Below, in pieces: positions 1 to 7,689 of a stretch of DNA of 17,820 nucleotides. Numbering within the stretch: position 1 is the first letter of the stretch; the number at the start of each line of letters is the position of its first letter. The notes below the pieces were generated by a model. That model searched no databases, had not been told where the DNA came from, and was given only the letters and a program-made list of their open reading frames with translations. Origin of the DNA: an uncultured Veillonella sp. (GTDB lineage Bacteria > Bacillota > Negativicutes > Veillonellales > Veillonellaceae); NCBI GenBank assembly GCA_934202095.1, contig CAKPXN010000030.1, positions 1 to 17,820 on the forward strand. The letters are read 5' to 3'. Made by a program: the position numbers and the translations under genes.

Positions 1-47
1 ACCTGGTGGTAGCCCGAGTTACTCTTGAGCCTCAAATTTAATTTGGG
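1..47. other. Left flank of CRISPR array, unassigned
   Basis: These 47 bases precede the first intact repeat. They do not contain a repeat end 30 bases upstream of that repeat, so they are not an ordinary spacer following another intact repeat. They could be the leader-proximal flank, a spacer after a lost repeat, or a junction. The stretch is less AT-rich than a typical leader and is too short to decide. Confidence 0.4.
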
Positions 48-1732
48 GTTTGAGAGTAGTGTAATTCTGTAAACCTCTAAAACTCATATCAATTACTTCG
101 ACTGGTTCGTTGTGTTTGAGAGTAGTGTAATTCTGTAAACCTCTAAAACAATGCGGAAAGTTCCTCAAAAGTACATATCGTTTGAGAGTAGTGTAATTCT
201 GTAAACCTCTAAAACATCTTGGGGGAAACTGCAAGATAAATACGAGTTTGAGAGTAGTGTAATTCTGTAAACCTCTAAAACGTTGTATGAATTTAGGAGA
301 CAGATAGAGTAGTTTGAGAGTAGTGTAATTCTGTAAACCTCTAAAACGACGCATGTAGCAATTTCAAATAGCTCTTTGTTTGAGAGTAGTGTAATTCTGT
401 AAACCTCTAAAACAGTCGATAAATACCCGGTGTTCTCCGGCAAGTTTGAGAGTAGTGTAATTCTGTAAACCTCTAAAACAGTTACAAGGTCGCTCCCGTC
501 GTAGTTATCGTTTGAGAGTAGTGTAATTCTGTAAACCTCTAAAACTAGAACTTAGAAAACTTAGGTTCAATAAAGGTTTGAGAGTAGTGTAATTCTGTAA
601 ACCTCTAAAACTATTGAATTTGAAGATTGTACACCTATTGAGTTTGAGAGTAGTGTAATTCTGTAAACCTCTAAAACATGCGGAAGTAGTCAAATTAGCG
701 GAACAAAGTTTGAGAGTAGTGTAATTCTGTAAACCTCTAAAACAGATACGTTTATTACAAATAATGGTATTACGTTTGAGAGTAGTGTAATTCTGTAAAC
801 CTCTAAAACTTTGTCACCATACGACTTGATAGTTTGGTGGTTTGAGAGTAGTGTAATTCTGTAAACCTCTAAAACAAATCTTAGCCTTATCAGCTAATCC
901 AGTTAGTTTGAGAGTAGTGTAATTCTGTAAACCTCTAAAACATGAAGGTTTTCAATTCATCTTCATCCACAGTTTGAGAGTAGTGTAATTCTGTAAACCT
1001 CTAAAACAGCACGTGAGAGCCATATGGAAGGAAATGCGTTTGAGAGTAGTGTAATTCTGTAAACCTCTAAAACCAATCGACTATAGGAGTCGTCATGCAG
1101 CATGTTTGAGAGTAGTGTAATTCTGTAAACCTCTAAAACTTTTAGCCGATTGTAATGATGATAGATAACGTTTGAGAGTAGTGTAATTCTGTAAACCTCT
1201 AAAACTTTGTGCACTTTTCTACCATTTCAGCCGTCGTTTGAGAGTAGTGTAATTCTGTAAACCTCTAAAACAAACAACTTCAAGCTGAAATTGAAACAAC
1301 TGTTTGAGAGTAGTGTAATTCTGTAAACCTCTAAAACTACAATCAACAGATTGGAGAACGAATTATCGTTTGAGAGTAGTGTAATTCTGTAAACCTCTAA
1401 AACTTAGGCGTTGCTGTTGATAACAAACATATTGTTTGAGAGTAGTGTAATTCTGTAAACCTCTAAAACGAAAACGCAATAACAGAGGTATAGCGATGAG
1501 TTTGAGAGTAGTGTAATTCTGTAAACCTCTAAAACTACTCAGCTATGGGGGCAACATCAACAGACGTTTGAGAGTAGTGTAATTCTGTAAATCTCTAAAA
1601 CCGGTTTCAAAATCATTGCTGTACCTCACTTGTTTGAGAGTAGTGTAATTCTGTAAATCTCTAAAACCGTTTTTTGTTGTAATTTTAATTGAATTGATTT
1701 GAGAGTAGTGTAACTCTGTAAGTGATACTAAA
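48..1732 (+). CRISPR. CRISPR array, type II-like, 25 intact repeats plus one decayed
   Basis: Direct repeats of 36 bp start with GTTTGAGAGTAG and end with CCTCTAAAAC. They recur exactly every 66 bp from 48 to 1667, giving 25 repeats and 24 spacers of 30 nt. Repeats 24 and 25 (1566, 1632) share a C-to-T change at repeat position 27. A final decayed copy starts at 1697 after a 29-nt spacer; its first 25 bases match with two changes, then it diverges. Decay at the right end indicates the leader-distal end, so array transcription is inferred to be left to right. The repeat ends are partly complementary (GTTT-AGAG against CTCT-AAAC) and GTTT...AAAC is typical of Cas9 systems. The 30-nt spacers agree with type II. 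No spacer looks duplicated. No cas gene or anti-repeat is seen in the window, so the subtype (II-A or II-C) is open. Confidence 0.97.
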
Positions 1733-1776
1733 AGAATGTATAGAATGATGATATAAGAATGCATAGAGATGATGAC
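1732..1776. repeat. Short imperfect tandem direct repeat after the array
   Basis: Two near copies of AAGAATGYATAGA-ATGATGA lie in tandem at about 1732-1752 and 1755-1775, period about 23 bp. They directly follow the decayed terminal repeat and are not related to the CRISPR repeat. No function is evident. Confidence 0.5.
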
Positions 1777-1778
1777 AA

Positions 1779-1854
1779 AAAAGCAGCATTACTATACATA
1801 ATATAGATCATTGGCATATGCCATCTGTGTCTATACGTTAGTAATGCTACTTTT
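1779..1854. terminator. Nested inverted repeat between array and kinase gene, probable bidirectional terminator
   Basis: The outer arms 1779-1793 and 1840-1854 pair over 15 positions with a single C/A mismatch. An inner arm pair TATAGA/TCTATA (1802-1807, 1830-1835) and a central palindrome TGGCATATGCCA (1812-1823) nest inside. The outer arms begin with an A run and end with TTTT, so each strand would give a hairpin followed by U residues. The position between the array's 3' end and the 3' end of the convergent kinase gene fits a shared terminator. The size (76 bp) also leaves open a small palindromic mobile repeat. Confidence 0.6.
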
Positions 1855-1889
1855 ATTCTGATACTAGATTTATTCTGTTAAATATTTTA

Positions 1890-3026
1890 TTACTTTAATT
1901 TCATTAGATATGCATTTAGCATGTCTAATCGTTCAGTAAATAATGTTTTCATTATATCAAGACGATTTTCCGTAATATTTGTATTTTTTGCATATATGGA
2001 ATCCATCAATTCCATCGCTGTTTTAGACAATGACTGCGGAATTGTTAGTGGTGTTGTTACATACTTTATTTGTTTATCATGTTTCGATTTAAACGGTAAT
2101 GAAGAGTATGTATGGAATGGTATATGTGGATTGATTGTCATTTCGTTGTACCATAAGGTATTGCCATTATCGAAGATAGGAGCCATGCCAAGGAACTCAA
2201 GTGTTGTAGAATTCCGTAAAAATCCAAAGTTACCGTAGTGACGGTCGTCATTTAATGTTAGATAGTCTAATGCAAGTGTTGCATCTAAATGGGCTTTCAC
2301 ATTTGGAATTGAAAACTGTGTACACTGCTCTAAGAATGCTTGGTATTTATTATCTCGTCGTTTAAGTGGTGCTGCTATGTGCCATGTAGGAATGTATTCA
2401 ATATCTCTGCTCGTAAATAATGGACAGGAAGATACAATTTCACCAGATGTAATTGTTTCTAATTCATATGCTTCATGGTGAAAGTTTAGTTCTTTGCATA
2501 ATTTTGATACAAACACTTCATTAAATGGTTGTTGATTGAGGAAGTTTCCTGCTTTTAATAGGCGAATACCTTCGTTCTGTTGCACCCACATCTGACGTAG
2601 AGACCCGTTTACAGATGAATTCGGTGTAATTAAATCAATATCAATATCATCAGAATCAGATAAGAATAAAGGTGTGTCAATTATAGGATGGTCATAAAAA
2701 TTGATAGTATCCCAATCTAAATTAGAGTGTATTGGTTTCATCCAATAGTGGTCAGATAGATTAAGTTGATATGATTTTAATGAAAATTCTAATGCATCTG
2801 ATGCGTGATAGGCCTCTAGTAGATCTTCTAAATTAGGTCTATAGCTTGGTATAGCATGATATCTTAAAAAATCATTAAGTGCGATTTCCTGGTTGTCCAT
2901 GACCATCATATTCAATGGTTTGTGGTCTGGATCTATGATTTCAGTAACCTTGGTTACTGTTAACGTATCATCTAATATTGCTGTTAACACAGGAATATTT
3001 TTATGCATTAGGACATACATGCACAT
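1890..3026 (-). CDS. HipA/CtkA-like protein kinase domain protein, orphan
   Basis: A 378-residue protein resembling the HipA-like kinase family that includes Helicobacter CtkA; these phosphorylate serine or threonine on protein targets. Visible kinase elements are: a candidate ATP-binding Lys158 in GIRLLKAGN, a conserved NEV (about 169-171), the catalytic loop NDDRHYGN (259-266), and a metal-binding DNG (286-288) in APIFDNGNTLW. The first 140 or so residues are acidic and have no recognisable fold. The start is set at 3026 because AAAGGAGGTGA (3031-3041) sits 7 bases upstream; an upstream in-frame Met at 3068 lacks such a site. No HipB-like helix-turn-helix partner lies upstream, so it is not a classical hipBA toxin-antitoxin pair. 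Function is inferred only from the fold; it could be a solitary toxin-like kinase, a defence gene or a phage remnant. Confidence 0.75.
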   Translation of the reverse strand: MCMYVLMHKNIPVLTAILDDTLTVTKVTEIIDPDHKPLNMMVMDNQEIALNDFLRYHAIPSYRPNLEDLLEAYHASDALEFSLKSYQLNLSDHYWMKPIHSNLDWDTINFYDHPIIDTPLFLSDSDDIDIDLITPNSSVNGSLRQMWVQQNEGIRLLKAGNFLNQQPFNEVFVSKLCKELNFHHEAYELETITSGEIVSSCPLFTSRDIEYIPTWHIAAPLKRRDNKYQAFLEQCTQFSIPNVKAHLDATLALDYLTLNDDRHYGNFGFLRNSTTLEFLGMAPIFDNGNTLWYNEMTINPHIPFHTYSSLPFKSKHDKQIKYVTTPLTIPQSLSKTAMELMDSIYAKNTNITENRLDIMKTLFTERLDMLNAYLMKLK

Positions 3027-3050
3027 AACATCACCTCCTTTATTTCTAGA

Positions 3051-3077
3051 TGTAATAATTACATACATTATAATGTA
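3051..3077 (-). promoter_or_regulatory. Kinase gene promoter -10 with two adjacent palindromes
   Basis: TGTAATAATTACA (3051-3063) and TACATTATAATGTA (3064-3077) are perfect palindromes placed end to end, 25 bp upstream of the kinase start codon. The second contains TATAAT on the minus strand (3067-3072), a plausible -10; no convincing -35 is seen. A repressor bound here would block transcription. The regulator is unknown. Confidence 0.45.
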
Positions 3078-3147
3078 AAACAGAGATATAGGTATACATT
3101 TAACGAAGTAATCGAATATTTCTTAATAAGATAATTATTAGCAAAAC

Positions 3148-3200
3148 AAAACGCCCCCTTCACAGCAACCATCTAAGGCTGCCAATGAAGGGGGCGTTTT
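3148..3200 (-). terminator. Strong rho-independent terminator for the autotransporter gene
   Basis: Arms 3148-3162 and 3186-3200 pair perfectly over 15 bp (AAAACGCCCCCTTCA with its complement), with an inner CAGC/GCTG pairing. On the minus strand the stem is followed by TTTTGTTTT. It lies about 230 bp past the autotransporter stop codon and upstream of the kinase gene, which isolates the two. Confidence 0.85.
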
Positions 3201-3428
3201 GCATTGTAGTAAGAAAGTTAGTAAACATTTAGACGGAATCTAAATGTGTATATATAAGGCCATACAGCTTACGATAAGAGGGGGGGAAGTAGCATCCTAT
3301 TGGAGTAGTATTGCATAAAAAGGGGAAATATATTAGGATGCGTCTCTCATAGATATGTAAGGGATATACAGGGGAGATATCTATGGTTGTACAACTATAT
3401 GGCCGTATATAACGGTATGTAATATAAA
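3201..3428 (-). other. Structured gene-free stretch, likely 3' UTR of the autotransporter transcript
   Basis: No credible coding region lies here. The stretch contains several inverted repeats: ACATTTAGA/TCTAAATGT with a 5-base loop (3225-3247), GCATCCTA/TAGGATGC (3292-3299, 3334-3341), GGCCATA/TATGGCC (3258-3264, 3398-3404) and the palindrome GTTGTACAAC (about 3386-3395). A run of seven or eight G (about 3279-3286) is also present. It would be transcribed as the 3' end of the autotransporter mRNA before the terminator at 3148-3200, or it could encode a separate small RNA. Confidence 0.4.
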
Positions 3429-4323
3429 TTAGAATTTATGAGTAAATCCAGCGTTTACGCCCCAGTCAGCTTGGTAATCACCAGATAGACCAGTGGTAAC
3501 GTCTGCGTATACGCTATTGTTCGTATTGAAACCATAACGGCCACCGAATGCGAGTTCAGTCCAAGTGCCTTTGAGGTCTTGTTCGGTCAACTTTATGGAA
3601 TTACCGTTAGCATAGGTAGTTTTTACATTGCCTGTGAAAGCATGACCTGCCGCCAAGCGTGTATATAGATTACCATTGCCAAATTGCTTACCTACTTCAA
3701 GGCCGAGTTTGCCGGATGTGCTATTTACGCCAGCTTGGTTAACGGAAACATTGCCTGCTGTAAAGTCGCGACCACCGAAGTGTGTATAGTTCAATTGTGC
3801 TTGTGGCTCTACATAGAAACCATTGTCGGATTTTATTGTTTTGCCGTAGCGAACGCCGATGCTATAAGCATTGGATTTTACATCGCCAGATTTAGCTTGG
3901 CCGATTTCATTATGTGCTGTAAATTCATTAGAGATACGACCTACTTGAGATTCTACATGTACGTATTGATCCTTACCAAGGTCTTTCAAACCATATGCGC
4001 CAACAGCGTAGGATTTCACCTTACCAGAACCGTTGAATACATAATCTTCAGAACCGCGTAGGTAAGAAACTTGGCCACCAACGGTCCAGTCACGGCTCGT
4101 TTTAGTATCATAACCGCCTTGGATGCTTGTGTAATCAGTAGCTGTATTGATACCATCGTTAGAATAATTATATCTACCGCCACCAATACGAGCCCAAATA
4201 CCTGTTGGCGCACCTTGTTGCAATTGGTTAGTACGATTCATATCATTAGTCATTGTACGCCATGCGTTGATATTACCAACCACAGCAGAACGAATGCCAC
4301 GCATATGAGGGGTATCATAAGCA

Positions 4324-4556
4324 CCTGGAGTTACTACAGGACTTGGTGTTACCGGCGTAGGCGCTGGGGTAACAGGCGTAACCGGAGTAACCGGAGTTAC
4401 AGGAGTAGGCGCCGGAGTTACAGGTGTCACCGGGCTAGGCGCTGGAGTTACCGGAGTAACAGGAGAAGGTGTTGGCGTAACTGGAGTTACAGGGCTAGGT
4501 GCCGGAGTAACAGGAGTTACTGGTGTTGGAGCTGGCGTCGGCGTTGGAGTAGGAGC
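4324..4556 (-). repeat. Pro/Thr/Val linker repeats within the autotransporter
   Basis: About 75 codons encode repeating VTPVTPAPSP and VTPVTPAPTP units between passenger and barrel. The DNA is correspondingly repetitive (GGAGTTAC, GGAGTAAC and GGCGTAAC variants), so the copy number could change by slippage or recombination. The segment probably acts as an extended spacer that holds the passenger away from the cell surface. Confidence 0.85.
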
Positions 4557-5190
4557 CGCATAGGAACCTTGACCATTAGTGCCTTGCCATGTAATAGCAC
4601 CTTCTTTTTGATCTGTTGTTAACGATTTTTGGAAGCTTGACACGATGCCATTAGAAGCGATGGATACAGTACCAGAAAGGTTTCTTTCACCATTCATATA
4701 ATTTTCGTAATAGAATTTATGCGCCAAGTTATCTAGAATCTTGTTTATATTACTTTCAGAGGACGTATCGAGATGATCGCCTGTTACATAGCCATGAACG
4801 CCAGAGCCAGCCGTAGCGGATTTTACGATGAAGTTGCCGCCTTCGATGTCAGATGCATCAAGGCCTGTTTTTTGAGCGGGCGGTTTAGCGAAGTTCAAAC
4901 CAGTACCAGCGCTCATGTCGTAAATGACATTGATGTGGCCGTCCAAATTATTAACGTGAATGTCGCTGCGGGAATCTTGAGAAATACGGCTGAATCCTTC
5001 ACGTGTGCGAGTGCCTTTGAGTGTGTTGATACTGCTGCGCGCTTCGTTGCTTTTAATTTGGAATGCTTCCAAGCCACCCATGTTATCGTGGCTCCACATG
5101 CCACCATCAAAGGTCATGTTGATTTCGCCGCCCTTATCCTCTAAGGTGTTCACAGCCTTGCCGGTAAATTGGTTAGGGCTGTTATGCGCA

Positions 5191-5193
5191 CCC
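5191..5193 (-). other. Frameshift site in the autotransporter gene
   Basis: CCC on the plus strand (GGG in the gene) marks where the two frames of the autotransporter meet. Removing one base restores a continuous frame across a short-linker region. The tract has only three bases, so it is not a typical hypermutable phase-variation tract. Confidence 0.75.
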
Positions 5194-5700
5194 TAAACCG
5201 ATATTGATCACAGATGGTTGCTGTTGTTGGTATGGAGGCATTGTTTTGTCGGTTACGAGCACATTACCTTGCATATTGAACACCTTGTGCTTTACTGTAC
5301 CAGCGTCATCGATACCAAGATTAATTTTACTATTATAAGCAAATGCTACTGGATATGGTGCGTCCCATGGGGCCGTATTTACGTTCATAACACCGCCATC
5401 GACTTGAATGGAACTGTTATCTAGCATGCCTGTAATGAAAGCTGGTTGTTTATAGCGTTTCATCAATTTATCTTGAGTAGGTGTATCCAGTGAAGCAATA
5501 TGAATTTGACCGCCATTAGATGCGCCTACACCAGCCGCTGTTGTATCGCCTGTGCTTTCAAATGTACTATCCGCACCAACTGCAAAAATACGGCCATTGG
5601 TACCAACGCCTGCTATAGCCCACGTGCTAGGTATAGCCACTGTGGATGATAACATGGTCATCATCACAGCGGACAATAACATCTTATTTCTCGCTCTCAT

Positions 5701-6076
5701 TCTCTTACACCTCAACTATATTACTTAATTTGTAATTTATTTTTATATTGTGAAAGACTCTTCATAAATGAATATATATCTATCGGTTGATTTAATACTC
5801 TCTTATATAATGAAAGATAGATATATACTCATGTTATAAAGAGTTTGTGTCTAACACATTTAAAATATATTTAAAATAATATAACATTTTTCGTGAAATG
5901 TAAATGAATTTTAATTACTTCGTTTTAAAAATATTTAAAATATTAATAGATGAGTTACATATTAGGGGCAGTGAATACGATGCATGGCATTCTTTACAAA
6001 CCTAGCGAGTATGGGTATTATTGTATGTATAGCGTGTTTTTTATAATAGATTGGTTGTATTATGAAAGGAGCCTTC
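5701..6076. other. Divergent intergenic region between autotransporter and tag
   Basis: The region is very AT-rich, with no supported gene. It holds a perfect 12-bp inverted repeat (5773-5784 with 5816-5827, TATATATCTATC and complement) separated by 31 bases, and a TATAAT at 6042-6047 for tag. A clean promoter for the autotransporter was not identified; CAATATAAA on the minus strand near 5745 is only a weak candidate. Confidence 0.45.
6020..6047 (+). promoter_or_regulatory. Possible tag promoter
   Basis: TATAAT at 6042-6047 is preceded by ATTGTA (6020-6025) at 16 bp. The -10 is consensus and the -35 is weak. It lies 29 bp upstream of the chosen tag start. Confidence 0.4.
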
Positions 6077-6673
6077 ATGAAAGTCACTTGTTCTTGGCCT
6101 ACAACGCCACTGTATCAGGCGTATCATGATTATGAATGGGGGCGTCCTATTCATGATGACCAACGTCAATTTGAACATTTATGTTTGGAGAGCCTACAAT
6201 GCGGTCTGAGTTGGCTTACCATTTTGAATAAACGAGACATTATACGTCAGTGCTTTGAACATTTTAATGTTGATGCGATGGCTCAATATACGGAAACCGA
6301 TATAGAGCGCATTATGAGTACAGAGGGAATGTTAAAATCCCGCAAGAAGATTGAGGCCATCATCAATAATGCACAGGCATTTCAACGCATTCAAGACGAG
6401 TTTGGATCCTTTTGCGAATATATATGGGCTTTCACCAATCATAAGACCATTATTTACGAAGGTCACCTAGAGGGAAAGGTGCCTGCTAAGAATGAATTGT
6501 CTACTCGTATTAGCAAAGACCTTAAGAAGCGAGGATTCAAATTTGTAGGGCCTGTAACTATCTATTCCCATTTACAAGCCAGTGGACTCATCAACGATCA
6601 CGGTAAGGATTGCCCTTGTTTTAATGAGATTAATGAGGCTAATCCTGTGGTTTATATGACAATAGATGATTAA
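6077..6673 (+). CDS. tag: DNA-3-methyladenine glycosylase I
   Basis: A 198-residue cytosolic base excision repair enzyme that removes 3-methyladenine from alkylated DNA. It matches the Tag family along its whole length (E. coli Tag is about 187 residues). Visible landmarks are YHDYEWG (16-22), the active-site Glu38 in CLESLQCGLSW with Trp46, and KKRGFKFVGP, which is conserved near the C-terminal third. Zinc-site residues are Cys5, His17 and the pair in DHGKDC, matching the HxxxC spacing of the family. The start at 6077 is chosen because AAAGGAG (6065-6071) lies 5 bases upstream; the in-frame ATG at 6062 would overlap that site. It appears monocistronic, with its own terminator. Confidence 0.95.
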   Translation: MKVTCSWPTTPLYQAYHDYEWGRPIHDDQRQFEHLCLESLQCGLSWLTILNKRDIIRQCFEHFNVDAMAQYTETDIERIMSTEGMLKSRKKIEAIINNAQAFQRIQDEFGSFCEYIWAFTNHKTIIYEGHLEGKVPAKNELSTRISKDLKKRGFKFVGPVTIYSHLQASGLINDHGKDCPCFNEINEANPVVYMTIDD

Positions 6674-6680
6674 TATAAAT

Positions 6681-6714
6681 AGAACCGTATCTACTGAAAC
6701 ATAGATACGGTTCT
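6681..6714 (+). terminator. tag terminator
   Basis: Arms 6681-6693 and 6702-6714 (AGAACCGTATCTA and complement) form a 13-bp stem with an 8-base loop. TTTT follows the C of the right arm. Confidence 0.88.
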
Positions 6715-6730
6715 TTTGTGATATTTTATA

Positions 6731-6759
6731 TTGATTGTTATCGATATAGTTGATATACT
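6731..6759 (+). promoter_or_regulatory. Promoter of the DUF554 gene
   Basis: TTGATT (6731-6736) and TATACT (6754-6759) are separated by 17 bp, directly after the tag terminator and 43 bp before the next start codon. This fits a housekeeping sigma promoter. Confidence 0.65.
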
Positions 6760-6801
6760 ACGTTCATAATAACTTTCATAAACTAAGGAAAGGATACGAG
6801 T

Positions 6802-7518
6802 ATGATTGGGTTAGGAACGGCTATCAACATGGGGCTCATAATCGGTGGTAGCATTATCGGTCTCACATGCGGCCGATTTATGAAGGAGAATTTAAAACAG
6901 ACCCTTATGGTGGTGTGCGGTATTATCGTGTTGTTACTAGGGATGAGCGGAGCTATGCAATTTATGCTGGTCATCGTCAATGGTTCACTCCAAACAACGG
7001 GACCACTATTGATGATTATTAGCATGGTGGTAGGCGCTGTGATTGGTGAAATTATTGATTTAGACCGATGGATTACTGTCTTTGGTGATTGGGTGAAAGC
7101 TAAAACTGGTAATGCCGGAGATCCTAAATTTACTCAGGCGTTTATCACTGCATCGCTTACGTTTACGGTTGGTGCGATGGGTGTGCTTGGTTCCATTCAA
7201 GATGGATTGACAGGAGATTACCAAACATTGCTACTCAAAGGAATTCTTGATGGTGTTATCGTTATGGTAATGACATCATCTATGGGGAAGGGCGCATTGT
7301 TCTCCTTTATTCCGGTAGGCATTACGCAGTGGATGATTACGGCGTTGGCGCATGTGGCGGCACCACTCATGACACAGCAGGCTATCGACAATTTATCCTA
7401 TGTAGGATCTATCTTAATTTTTTGTGTCGGTATTAATATGATTTGGCCTAATAAGATTCGTTTGGCTAATTTATTACCAGCCATTTTTATTGCCATGGGC
7501 CTAACATTTTTAATTTAA
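6802..7518 (+). CDS. DUF554 family integral membrane protein (YqgA-like)
   Basis: A 238-residue, very hydrophobic protein with about six to seven membrane segments. It matches the DUF554/YqgA family in length and in signature stretches: GLGTAINMGLIIGGSIIG at the N-terminus, GAVIGEIIDLDRWI (about 78-91), and a central GAMGVLGSIQDGLTGDY (about 128-144). The family has no firmly established function; a transport role is often assumed. The start at 6802 is supported by AAGGAAAGGA 7 bases upstream. It is flanked by terminators on both sides and appears to be transcribed alone. Confidence 0.88.
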   Translation: MIGLGTAINMGLIIGGSIIGLTCGRFMKENLKQTLMVVCGIIVLLLGMSGAMQFMLVIVNGSLQTTGPLLMIISMVVGAVIGEIIDLDRWITVFGDWVKAKTGNAGDPKFTQAFITASLTFTVGAMGVLGSIQDGLTGDYQTLLLKGILDGVIVMVMTSSMGKGALFSFIPVGITQWMITALAHVAAPLMTQQAIDNLSYVGSILIFCVGINMIWPNKIRLANLLPAIFIAMGLTFLI

Positions 7519-7532
7519 ATTTAAATTTTAAG

Positions 7533-7563
7533 AACCCTCTTTACATTGTGTGTAAAGAGGGTT
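7533..7563. terminator. Terminator after the DUF554 gene
   Basis: AACCCTCTTTACA (7533-7545) pairs perfectly with TGTAAAGAGGGTT (7551-7563) around a 5-base loop. Only a weak U tract follows on the plus strand, so efficiency may be moderate. Confidence 0.7.
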
Positions 7564-7648
7564 ACTATATTCTCAATATAATTTTCTTGTAGTTAAAATG
7601 GTTTCCCCTAGAAACGCATGTTATCGCGGTTTAGCGGATACAAAAGGG

Positions 7649-7684
7649 CCTTTCTTCGCAGAACGGTTCTAGAAACCAGAAAGG
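7649..7684 (+). promoter_or_regulatory. Hairpin covering the MFS gene ribosome binding site
   Basis: CCTTTCT (7649-7655) is complementary to AGAAAGG (7678-7684), which is the Shine-Dalgarno of the following gene. Inner arms AGAAC/GTTCT (7660-7664, 7666-7670) could extend the fold. If formed in the mRNA, the structure would hide the ribosome binding site. Confidence 0.4.
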
Positions 7685-7689
7685 ACATG

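Larger units (their letters stand above)
3429..5700 (-). pseudogene. Type V autotransporter adhesin-like protein, interrupted by a +1 frameshift
   Basis: Two reading frames make up one gene. The 5' part (5700 down to a stop at 5182) encodes a signal peptide (MRARNKMLLSAVMMTMLSST, then a short-side-chain cleavage region near STWA) and the start of a passenger. The 3' part (to 3429) holds the rest of the passenger, a Pro/Thr/Val-rich linker, and a roughly 260-residue beta-barrel ending in GFTHKF, whose terminal Phe is the usual outer-membrane assembly signal. Without one base in the GGG at 5191-5193 (minus strand) the frames join as NIGLG-AHNSPNQF, giving about 756 residues, a normal size. The start at 5700 is preceded by GAGGTG (5708-5713); an upstream TTG at 5715 is less likely. 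As read, translation ends after about 172 residues, with no barrel. A sequencing error cannot be excluded. The intact product would be a surface protein, perhaps an adhesin; the ligand is unknown. Confidence 0.85.

Noticed and set aside
19..1764. Open reading frames on the minus strand across the repeats, reading FRGLQNYTTLK or VLEVYRITLLSN over and over
   Set aside because: They are translations of the CRISPR repeat itself; the 66-bp period is a multiple of three, which keeps frames open.
1734..1889. tracrRNA between the array and the kinase gene
   Set aside because: No stretch complementary to the 5' half of the CRISPR repeat is present; the fold there is a self-complementary palindrome.
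4071..4622. 183-residue plus-strand frame rich in Arg, Ser, Trp and Tyr
   Set aside because: It is the antisense of the autotransporter linker and passenger, with no ribosome binding site and an implausible composition.
5980..6124. Small ORF starting ATGCATGGCATTC near 5980
   Set aside because: It runs into tag in another frame, contains the likely tag promoter, and shows no recognisable sequence.
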